From: Zizania palustris
Taxonomy: Eukaryota; Streptophyta; Magnoliopsida; Poales; Poaceae
Reading direction: 5' to 3'
DNA: 64,000 bases
NCBI GenBank assembly: GCA_019279435.1
Contig: JAAALK010000080.1
Location: 33,510,778 to 33,574,777, forward strand
Positions 55,176-64,000 of this stretch are shown piece after piece. The notes beneath the pieces were generated by a model. It was not told where the DNA came from. It did not search any database and saw nothing but the letters and a program-made list of their open reading frames with translations. Numbering within the stretch: position 1 is the stretch's first letter; the number at the start of each line of letters is the position of its first letter. The translations under genes were made by a program, and so were the position numbers.

Positions 55176-56858
55176 TGTTGGATCGGAAACGGCGACCAGA
55201 GGGGGGGTGAATGGGAGCTTTTAAAATTTCGGGCTAAAAAAACTAGCTTCGACACAAGAAGCAAAACGGGCTTCGATTAGGGCTTCGCTAGTAAGCAGCG
55301 AGGTCTCGCCTCCTGTTACACAAAGCGATAGCACACTGAAAAACACACTTCGCACAAATACACCCTTCGCCTAGACAGGCTTCGGCGCACTACAACTAGC
55401 GAGGTATGTAAAGCGAGCTCAAGCAAAAAGCACACAGAAGCAGGGCTTCGCCGCTTGAACAAGGAACACAATAAAATTGAACTCTGGATGAATACAACGA
55501 AGTGTGTGGCTACAGGAGCTCAATAGTAAATGCTCAAAGTGTTAAATTTACCTACCGAGCCCCCATATTTATAGCCCACAGTTCACCCAAAGGAATTGAC
55601 TACTTTACCCCTAGGGTTTACATTGGTTTTGTCTCTACAGAACTGAGGGGTACAAAAGGTAGTCAACTTTATTGGAGGCTTCTCTATCAGCCTTTGCAGA
55701 GGGGACAGCGCCAGCTTTTTGCAGAGCAGACACTGTTAGACTTGCAGCCTTTGACCTTTCCGAAGCCCCCCTTCGCACGCGAGGGGTGCGGTAGCTTCGG
55801 TGAGAAGCCTTGAGCCAGACGGCCTTCGCTTCACCGAAGTCAGCCTTCGATACCGTGACGGTTTTGAGCCGAAGCCGTCAAAGCCCTTGGGCCTTCGCAC
55901 CAACACCTCCGGAGTGGACCACCACGGCTTCGCAGCTTCCACCTAGCTCGAACTCCGTCAGTCCGTGTACCGAAGCCATGCAGGCCGAAGCACCACAAGA
56001 CAACCACACTCCGGATCTAGCCTCGCTCCGAAGCCTTTCACACTCCGAAGCCCTACCTTCGGAGTACCACCCTTCGAAGTCCCTCCTTCGTCCAAGGCCT
56101 CCGCACGAAGCATTCCATGAGCCCTTCGTCGCAGTGTCTCTCCCCGAGCACACTCCTCGACGAGCCTCACCCGGACCATGCCTTCGATGCGCCTCGACTT
56201 CTGAGACATTCGTCGGGCACCTTCGAATGTCTCCCTCCGGAGCACACTTCGAACTCCTTGCCTCCGTAGAGGACTTGATCCATCCAACTCTGAAGTCACT
56301 CCGTCCGGAGTATCTTCGAAGTGCCTCACCTCCGAGGACTTTGTCTCGGAGTACCTTCACCCGGAGCCACGCTCCGCACTCTCTGCCTTCACCTGGCACA
56401 CCTCGACCCGAGGACCGACCCGGACCCCTTCGCAGCCACCGTGACGGAGCTCCTCGCTCCCGTGGCATCCAGCCTCCCGCTTGACCCAGGTTCGCCTGCC
56501 GCGAACCTGTCCGTCGCCTCCGAAGTCCCTGCGCACCACCGACAAACAGACAAGTGTATCCAGTACTCCGGAGACCTCTCCGGGTTAGCAACCTCCGGCA
56601 CACACTCCAATGTACCGCCCAAAGTACCGAAGCCTTCGGTACAAACCCAGTCATCGTGTACTGTCGGACCCCTCCGACACGCACACTCCGCTGCAACAGC
56701 TGCAGCAACCAACCACCGAACACCCTTCGGTGATACCACCTCCGAACACCCTTCGGAGGTCCAACCTCCGAACCCCTTCCGGAGGTACCCCTTCGAACAT
56801 AGGTTAAAAGCCTATCAATCACTCATCACAAACACCGAAACCAACACTTGGTTTCTCA
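55176..56858 (-). repeat. LTR of Sirevirus copy 3 (1683 bp)
   Basis: TGTTGGATCGG ... GGTTTCTCA. TATA box (minus strand) at 55565-55573. It lacks about 330 bp after GGGCTAAAA (about 55240) present in the 2014-bp LTR. The missing piece includes the unit that is triplicated in copy 1. Confidence 0.9.
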
Positions 56859-58223
56859 CAAACAGTGCAGAACTGCAACACTAGAACATACTACTCCTAC
56901 CAAGAGAATGATGCAATATTCCTGGAAGGTGCTAAGATTCTACAATCTTGAAGCCATTTCAGCAATGCCATCAGAAAAGTACCAAGCCCCGATGGTTTTA
57001 GGAGACTCTTTTATAAGCATTACTGGAACATCATCTGTGAATACCTTCTTGCGGCAATTCATGCTTTCGCTAATTGCAATTCTCAACATCTTCACTTGCT
57101 CAACTCAGCCCTGATTGTGCTCATACCAAAAAAGGAAGATGCATCCCTCTTAATTGCTTATAGGTCGGCCCATTAGTCTTGTGCACAGTTTTGCCAAAAT
57201 TGTGACAACGTTGCTTGCTGGAAGGTTGGCTTCAAGGATTGACGTCATCATTTCTTGATCCCAAACAACTTTCATACGACAGCGTTGCATCCATGAGAAC
57301 TTTGCTTTTGTTCTAGGATTTGCAAAGCTCATTCATCGTCTTAAGTGTCCAACTCTATTGCTGAAACTAGACATTGCCAAGGCTTTTGATACTATCTCTT
57401 GGACCTTTCTCCTTCAGTTGCTTTAGCACTTGGGCTTTGGACAAAGATAGTGGAATTGGATTTCAGCAATTCTTAGGACTTCCACTATTAAAATCTGACT
57501 AAATGGAAGAATGACAAGACAATTCAACTTGTCAGGGGACTACGCTAAGGTGACCCTTTGTCACCACTGCTCTTTATTTTAGTTAGGTAGGTGTTGAGCA
57601 AGGTTATCTCCTTTGCAATGAATGAAGGTTTCTTAACTCCATTCAATTACCACCAAATATCACTTCGAGCCTCGCTTTATGCAGATGATGTGATTATTTT
57701 CACTCATCCAACGTTGAGGAATGCCCTCACAATAAAAAAAGTGCTTGAGTTGTTCAGAAGGGCTTCTGGTCTACGAATCAACTTACAAAAGAGTTCAATT
57801 TCCCCAATTTCCTGCACCAAGGATCTAGTAGAACAGTTTGCTGAGCAGCTTTAGTGTTCCATAAAGAACCTACCAATATCTTACTTGGGTTTGCCTCTTT
57901 CTTTGCGGCATCTAACAAAGCCCCTTCTTCAACCCCTTGTAGTTTGTTTTTCAAAAAGCTTGTAGGATGGTAACCGAAGCTTATTTCATCTGTTGGGCGA
58001 TTGGTGATAATCAACTCAGTTCTCATGGCCCTCCCCATATACCTATAGACTATGATGGAGCTTCTAAAGTGGGCTATCAAAATGTTCGAACGTAAGTGCC
58101 AAGCTTTCCTATGGAAAGGAGAGGTAGAGGTAAATGGTGGACATTGTTTAGTTCCTTGGGATAATATTTGCATGTCTTATAAGGCTGGCAGTTTAGGCAT
58201 CAAGAACCTAAATTTGATGGGTC
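56859..58223 (+). mobile_element. LINE (L1-like) remnant, plus strand
   Basis: Plus-strand reading: RT start with ISAMPSEK near 56960, IVLIPKKE near 57118, then the RT core with intact YADDVIIF (57591-57854 open) and the segment up to FLWKG, CLVPWDNICMSYKAG and SLGIKNLNL just before 58220. Frameshifts and stops between blocks. Related to the minus-strand copy at 36341-38640 but broken at other places. Copy 3 and element D are inserted at its two visible ends. Confidence 0.82.
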
Positions 58224-59811
58224 TATAGGACCGAGAGTAGCGACCAGAGGGGGGTGAATAGACGCCTCAACAAATTCTTTCGAATTGATGGCCTACCCTT
58301 GACACCCAACGCTCCTCAAAAGATAACTAGTAGAAACTAAACAAATCTCACAGAATTACCACACACAAAGCCAGTGTTATCACTCTCTTGTTAGATATGA
58401 TATGAAGTGACAGTCGAGAGATCGTAAGCACTGAAAATAATCTAGCCTAAAAACGACCAGTGTCCTAATCGAAAAGACACCACTACAGTGCTTAAAGGCA
58501 TATTAACAAAAATTCACAGATTAGACAAGAAAACCATCAAGTGCTAAGAAAACATCCATTGATCACAGACAAAGAATAAACATCCACAATTCACAAGCAT
58601 TTAAACAAATACATGACATGCACTTGGCTCACATAGATATATCAGTAAACATGCATGTATCAAATTGGAAGTAAACTACTTGAAGCTAATGAACTAGAAT
58701 CAGAATAATCTACAGAAATAAAATCAGTTGCACGAGGACCGAGAAAATTACTGCTCCTGATTAATCCTGCATGTGTCCTCTGCTTTTGCTGCCTATAGTA
58801 CCCCACTCACGCCATACGTCGACCGCCCACTCTCCCGCTCACGTCGTACGCCTATCGGACTCCCGTAGCAGCGAGCCACGCGCTGACACGCTCCTCCAAA
58901 AAACATTCGGCAGCTACGGATTTCCTGATTTAGAGAAAAATCAAAGCTCTGTTCCATGCCACCGCCTCGCGGTCTCCGCATATCGCATACAGTACCGTGA
59001 CCCTCTGGCTCGCGTCGCCTCCCACGCCAAAACCGAGTGACAAGCTCTGGCTCCTAAGAAAAAAACTGGAATGGGAACTCCCTTAGAAAATTGATGCATG
59101 GAACAGAGACATGTGCAGCAATGGCGATTTCAATCAGGAAAATGAAATTGGCTAGGGGAAGAAGATAGATTAAAAGTGAACTCGTATTTTCAAATTAGGT
59201 GTGTTGTGGAAACCCTAGGAATATAAGATTTTTATAGGCAGTTCAAAAACTGCAAAAGACTCATTTATCCCTAGGATAAATTACACACAAACGCAAAAAT
59301 AAAATTGTGGGGTCAACGGGAAAAATAGTAAAATCCTAATTAAAGATAAGTTGTCCTGGCACGGAGCTTTCGTAGCAGCTAAGACTTCGCTTCAGGACTA
59401 TCTCTGATCTTCAATCAACGATCCGGATTGGGGTGTCAGTTTTACACTGAAACCGACAAAGCGCTCGTCGCGTCTACACTAGGTACCCGGATTAGGTTCA
59501 CCTGAATCTACGACCCCCTTGGCCCAGAAGTCACTCATCGTCCATTTACTTGAGTCAAACCTGGTCAAACCACGATGAGTTCCCTACCGTTCCTAGCCCA
59601 TGTACCCGGATTGGGTCGGCCCGACTCCATGGCTCCCTTTGCCCGGCAGTTGCTTGCCGCCCGTGTACCTGAGTCTCATGCAGTCAAGACACGATAGGTC
59701 TTCTCTTCTACTCATCTCCTCTCTCTCTCTCTCTCTCTCTCTTGACTTCCGTTGACAATCACTCATCACTTCTGGAGCCATGAGACTCATGATCTTCAAC
59801 ATGTCTCCTCA
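58224..59811 (-). repeat. 3' LTR of element D (~1.6 kb)
   Basis: Left border TATAGGACCGAG (probably a mutated TG start), right border ...ATGTCTCCTCA followed by the polypurine tract. The first ~110 bp match the LTR remnant of element A inverted. The left border is uncertain by a few bases. Confidence 0.8.
59719..59742. repeat. (CT)n microsatellite
   Basis: About twelve CT units inside the LTR of element D. Confidence 0.9.
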
Positions 59812-59822
59812 ATCTCCCCCTT
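59812..59822 (-). other. polypurine tract of element D
   Basis: Minus strand AAGGGGGAGAT adjoining the LTR, the same as in Sirevirus copy 2. The next bases (GTTGACAATGCACTCA on the minus strand) are also near-identical. Further G-rich tracts occur near 61433, 61472 and 61539. Confidence 0.8.
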
Positions 59823-60010
59823 GTTGAGTGCATTGTCAACACTCTTCTCATCATCACTTCGGAACCTACGAACACATGTGGAAACATAAAACAAACACAA
59901 GAGAACAGAAAAAATGAAATGAAATAAAAATTTAACCCTAATGACCAAAACCAAACAAAAACTAGAAAAGATCATTATGGTTAAATAGAAAAAAAATCAA
60001 AAAATATTTC
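59823..60010 (-). other. 3' non-coding zone of element D, first part
   Basis: AT-rich, no gene. Ends with the ATTTC target duplication (60006-60010) of the solo LTR. Confidence 0.7.
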
Positions 60011-61311
60011 TATTGGTAGCAAAAAAATGCATTAATGGTCGAAAATATGCTACTTCCTGGCACAGGCTGGTCCAACCGGCCATAGTAGGCTGGTCCAACC
60101 GGTCATGTAGGCTCGATCAGACTAGCCATACAGGCCCAATCGGACCGGCCCAATCCGAATCCGAGGAGATTATTTTAGTTTCGGGTTGTTTTGATCTCTA
60201 ATCCAATCTTAATCAATTTTGGCCGACTCCTAGTCGAATTAGACATCAAGAAACACCAATACCACCCCCTATAAATATAGGGGCAAGGCCGATTCAAGGA
60301 TACCTCTACCGATCAACTCAAAACCCTAGTTTTGAATCACATTTACTTTCAATCTACTTTCCTTGCGTTAGGATTAGCTAAGTAACATCCATCTTTGGGA
60401 GCTTGCGTTGTAAACTCTTCATTCACCACGTCGTAATCATGGTAAGACTTGTTGATTCGCCCATGAATCTCCTGTTTAATCCACGTAACGGATTTCTATC
60501 GTTTCTATCATTTTTATCGGTTTCTATTGGCTACACTTGATAATTTGGTCCCTAGGCCGAATTGTATTTGATCTCCTGGTGTTTTGTAGAAATTTCATCC
60601 TCATCTTCTTCGTCAAGGAGTTTGTAGTTTATTTGTCATCATCACGAAGGTCGCCGAAGCCTAGAGGCTGTTTTCCAGGACTTGTCATTCTGACCGGAGG
60701 TTACCCCCGGTCCGACCGCCCTGTACCACGCTGTCACCTTGTTGCTGGCACGCTCCGATTAGATCGACGCTTTGAGGCTGGTCCAACCGACCCCTTCGCA
60801 CTACATGTATTCTTCACACCAGAGCCCGGTGCGCCGAAGGCCACTTCACAGCAAGCCCCTATGATCCCCTTCACATACCCTCGATCTGACTGGAGCCATA
60901 CTGCCGATCCGACCGATTGAAGCACCGAATGCCCCTTCGGGATCCCTTCGAACCTCCTTCGCACCACACGCCAAAGGCCCCCTTCGGCCAACTCTTCGCA
61001 CCGCCGGTCCGACTGGCGGTATAGTATCGGTCCGACCGGATCACCTTAGCCGGTCTGACCGCTAGGACTCCTTCGGTTGAACCGGCCCTGACTTGGCCAG
61101 TTTAATTGCTTTTTCTCACACATCGGTTAGTCGTATAATTTTAATTGATGTTATTTGATTGCCTGGCGACTCCGTTATTCCCTTACCACTATTTAATGGT
61201 CGTCAGAACGCGACGTCGGCGTCGTGTCACTATTAGGATCATCCCTAAGTATCCAAGCGCTTTTGGATCGTCGAATCGATGTCCATGTGTCAGCGCCTTT
61301 TAGTGTCAACA
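60011..61311 (+). mobile_element. solo LTR of an unrelated LTR retrotransposon (1301 bp)
   Basis: Flanked by ATTTC at 60006-60010 and 61312-61316. Starts TATTGGTAGC (TG expected) and ends GTGTCAACA. TATA box TATAAATA at 60270-60277, in plus orientation. Repeated CGGTCCGACCG-like palindromic words occur at 60075-60150 and 60705-61060. No internal domain, so it is the product of LTR-LTR recombination. The orientation follows from the TATA box. Confidence 0.82.
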
Positions 61312-61316
61312 ATTTC

Positions 61317-62530
61317 AAAATAAATACTAAATTAGTACAATCTCTGGAGTATCGACAAGGATATTCAAAGAGTAAAGGAAAAATAGACTAAAACTCCCCT
61401 TGAAACCAATCCCAAAGAAAGCCAAAAATCTCCCCCTAAGCTCTTCTAAGAGATCAAATATCCAAAAATTTCTCCCCCTTGTTGACAATTGGACTCATCA
61501 AGTGAGACTAAAAGCACTCAAAAGAGACATGACTCAAACTCCCCCTGAAATGTAGTTCCCCTCAAAATATGCAATGAATGTAACTAAGGTGCAAGTAGAG
61601 TGTAAAGCGCATGCTTCTTAGATATGATTAACTCCAATTACAACATCTAGCAAGTATAGCACAAAATAATGTCTAAGACACATGTCATGATCAGTGGAAT
61701 AGAAGATATCCAAAGAAAATCATTAGCACACATTTTCAGATTTTGCAAACAAAACCATCACCACATTTTCTAGTTAATAAACATGATAAGACATGAAGTG
61801 CAAAAACTAACTAATATCTACCAAGATAAGCATGATCCAAAACTCAGAGCATCAGCAAACTTGTTATCTTTTTATTTTTAGGATTTTTCTTTTCCCTTTT
61901 TATTTTTGTCAGGGGTAATTTGCATGTTAACCTTATGTTAACCGACCAAGTCAAGCCTAGGTCAGAACAGGACCATCATAAGCTTAAGGCATTGGTCTTG
62001 GCATACATTACAATTTCATAGTTCATACTAAAGTGCTATTGTAAGCAGTCTAGAACAATGCAATGCGACACAGCAAACCCACCTGGATCTTTTTAGGTAA
62101 GCATAAAAGGCATGGATTTTTCAATTTTTATGAGTTTTATCATTTTATGGCATATTTTCCATGTTAAAGTATATAGATGTCCAAGTTACATATTTGCATT
62201 AAAGTAAAGGATTCAGCTACCACGGATGTAAAAAATAGCAAAAGCATTCAACATACACATGTTAGTTACCGGAAACAATGGTGATCATTTTTAAAATTTT
62301 AAAGTATAAAAGCGAAGCATATGACATATATCAAATATATCATGTGAATTGAAGCAAAGCATGATCATTGACAGGTATTCAAAAGTATATACTAGCAAGA
62401 ATGCGTAAAGGTAGTTTAATCATATAACAGAAGCTAGCTCAAAGTGTGAATATATGAATATGCATGATATGTACTCACACGAAAAGACTCAAATAAAAGA
62501 GTAAAGAAGAAAGAAAAGACTCAAAATATC
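61317..62530 (-). other. 3' non-coding zone of element D, second part
   Basis: Continues the zone interrupted by the solo LTR. AT-rich with several G-rich (minus strand) tracts. No open frame of note. Confidence 0.7.
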
Positions 62531-64000
62531 CTAACAAGGATACACAACTCCTAAATCCCCTCGCAAATGCTCAAATGTAGACTGATCTAGGGGTTTGGTC
62601 AAAATGTCGGCCAACTGATGATAGGTATCAACATGAACAAGGTCAATGACACCTTTCTCATATTGATCCCTCAGAAAGTGAAAGCCCACATCAATATGTT
62701 TGGTTTTCAAATGAAGACATGGATTTTCCCTACACTAATCACGCTGGTGCTGTTGCAAAACAAAGGCACTCTTGCAAGGAAAGACAACCAAAAATCTCTA
62801 AGTATAGAAATCATCCAAACCAACTATGAACAATAGCTAACATCAGCTACATACTTAGCCTCTTTGGTAGAAAGCACAACTTCGGATTGTTTTCAAGAAG
62901 ACTAAGAAACAAGCGAAGAACCAAGGAACTGGCAAGTACCGCAAGTTGACATGCGATCCAGCTGGCACCCACCAAAGTCAACATCGGAAAAGCCAGATAA
63001 CTCAAGAGATGATGATACAAAACAGTAAATACCGAGATAGGGCACATAATGAAGACTAGAATTGGGCGCACAATCCCATAGCAAAATAAATGTCCGGTCT
63101 CGTCACCATCAGGTATAGAAGTGATCCAATCATCCCTCGATACTCTCTCTTGTTGACCTTGGCGCTGCTTTTGTCCTTGTCCAGGCCTCCAGATGTGCCC
63201 ATGGGGGTCATCTGAGGCTTTAGCTCTCCACCGAAGTCAAACTTCTTCAGCATGTCTTGCGTGTACTTGCTCTATTGATGAAGATGTTGTCCTTTGTCTG
63301 TTTGATTTGGAGCCTTAAGAAGTACTTGAGCTCACCCATGAGGCTCATATCAAACTCGATGTGCATCTACTTAGAAAACTTGGACATGAGCTCATTAGTA
63401 GAACCACCAAAAATAATGTTGTCTACGTAAATCCGAGCGATCAAGAAATCAGAGCCATTTTTGAGCAAGAAAAGAGTTTTGTCCACATAACCTATCACAA
63501 ATCCATTCCCCAACAAAAACTACTTTAAATGATCGTACCAAGCCCTAGGGCTAACTTCAGACCATATAAAGCTTTCTGCAACTTAAAAACATGTCAAGGA
63601 AACTTAGGGTTTTCAAAACCGGGGGCTGCCTAACATAAACCTTCTCTATGTACCCGTTCAGGAAAGCACTCTTGACATCCATTTGAAAAATCTTCAAAAC
63701 CTTTAGAAGCAGCGAATGCTAAAAGTATGCGAATGGACTCAAGACGGGCAATAGGGGCGAAAGTCTCCTCAAAATCAATACCCTCCTTCTGGCAAAAACC
63801 TTGGGCAACTAATCAAGCTTTGTTGCGCACCACAACCCCATCTTCACCTTTCTTGTTCTTAAACACCCACTTGGTGCCTATGGGGTTGCAACCTAGTGAC
63901 AGCTCAACTAGTGTACAAACTCGATTGCGAACAAAATTTCCAAACTCTTCTTGCATGGCATTTATCCTATTTACATCAGATAAAGCATGAGCAACATAAA
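62531..64000 (-). pseudogene. pol: pol of element D (RT-RNase H part), decayed
   Basis: Minus-strand reading from the window end: RT start (ALSDVNRINAMQEE), an RT core with YVDN at 63418-63429 instead of YVDD (second aspartate lost by G-to-A), the stretch MLKKFDFGGELKPQ (63253-63056), RNase H pieces (VDFGGCQLD, TKHIDVGFHFLRD, HQLADILTKPLDQ) and a stop TAG at 62531-62533. In-frame TAG/TGA codons and shifts interrupt it. It supplies the pol 3' end that element A lacks. Confidence 0.85.

Larger units (their letters stand above)
50766..56858 (-). mobile_element. Sirevirus-type Ty1/copia retrotransposon, copy 3 (cut by gap)
   Basis: Same family as copies 1 and 2: LTR 55176-56858, primer site, gag and pol up to mid reverse transcriptase, then the gap. 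It sits in a LINE remnant that continues at 56859. It shows many one-base losses, mostly in short homopolymers, concentrated in the 2.5 kb next to the gap. Confidence 0.9.
58224..64000 (-). mobile_element. Ty1/copia element D (same family as A), cut by window end
   Basis: Minus-strand element inserted in the LINE after ...TTTGATGGGT. In the uninterrupted LINE at about 37262-37275 the same site continues without a break. 3' LTR 58224-59811, polypurine tract, long 3' non-coding zone holding a solo LTR, then pol from 62531 to beyond the window. Gag and the 5' LTR lie outside. Confidence 0.87.

Noticed and set aside
59593..59802. 69-codon minus-strand frame with an arginine-glutamate repeat
   Set aside because: Translation of the (CT)n microsatellite inside an LTR.
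12361..64000. Mirror-like order (copia A plus, LINE minus ... LINE plus, copia D minus) as one giant inverted duplication
   Set aside because: The LINE at 36341-38640 is unbroken at the site where D is inserted in the other LINE, A ends at a CACTA-like junction rather than an LTR, and the lesions differ. Chance arrangement of common repeats is simpler.
1..64000. CRISPR array, defence island, phage or bacterial operon
   Set aside because: No repeat-spacer arrays, no ribosome-binding-site-led gene clusters. All structure is plant transposable elements.

Overview
The window is repeat-dense plant nuclear DNA. The element families (Sirevirus-type Ty1/copia, a Ty3/gypsy-like non-autonomous element with an antisense gene, CACTA with a Ptta/En/Spm-type gene, LINE, hAT), their plant-style introns and the GC-rich blocks point to a grass. 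The species cannot be told from this sequence. There are no bacterial-style operons, no rRNA or tRNA genes and no CRISPR array. No intact ordinary host gene was recognised. Assembly gaps of round size lie at 7807-7906 (100 N) and 49766-50765 (1000 N), so order across them rests on the assembly.

Layout, left to right. 1-7161: decayed Sirevirus copy 1 (minus strand) with a 2.4 kb LTR. 7162-7806: unassigned, perhaps a retroelement gag remnant. 7907-11728: two ~1.15 kb inverted arms around a 1.5 kb spacer, with an LTR-like tail to 12360. 12361-35820: copia element A (plus strand), heavily mutated. It is interrupted by non-autonomous element B (14561-32306, target duplication GTTAC), which is itself interrupted by Sirevirus copy 2 (16772-27661, target duplication CTAAG). 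Copy 2 is complete and its two 2014-bp LTRs appear identical. This three-level nest is the best-resolved structure here. 35822-36340: CACTA-like end. 36341-38640: LINE remnant (minus). 38641-41395: AT-rich, with one decayed gene-like fragment. 41399-46095: CACTA transposon (target duplication TCG) carrying a 10-exon accessory-type gene. About 46430-49765: plus-strand copia E, with a hAT-type non-autonomous element (46681-47418, 8-bp target duplication) in its LTR. 50766-56858: Sirevirus copy 3 (minus). 56859-58223: LINE remnant (plus). 58224-64000: copia D (minus), same family as A, holding a solo LTR (60011-61311).

How the parts work: copy 2 encodes Gag (two zinc knuckles separated by a coiled-coil-rich region) and Pol (protease, integrase, reverse transcriptase, RNase H, all catalytic motifs present). 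Gag and Pol share one frame but are split by a UAG that recurs in all three copies, suggesting readthrough or reinitiation. Copy 2 also has one gag frameshift, so as assembled it would need help. B has LTRs, primer binding site and polypurine tract but no gag-pol. Its recognisable gene is antisense, with its own TATA box and introns. The CACTA element keeps ends, subterminal binding-site-like repeats and a TNP1-like gene, but no catalytic transposase. A, D and E have decayed largely by C-to-T and G-to-A changes that make TAG/TGA codons and destroy catalytic residues.

No clearly unprecedented system is visible. The most interesting items are the conserved gag-pol UAG, the spliced antisense gene of B, the near-intact CACTA gene, and the large inverted repeat.
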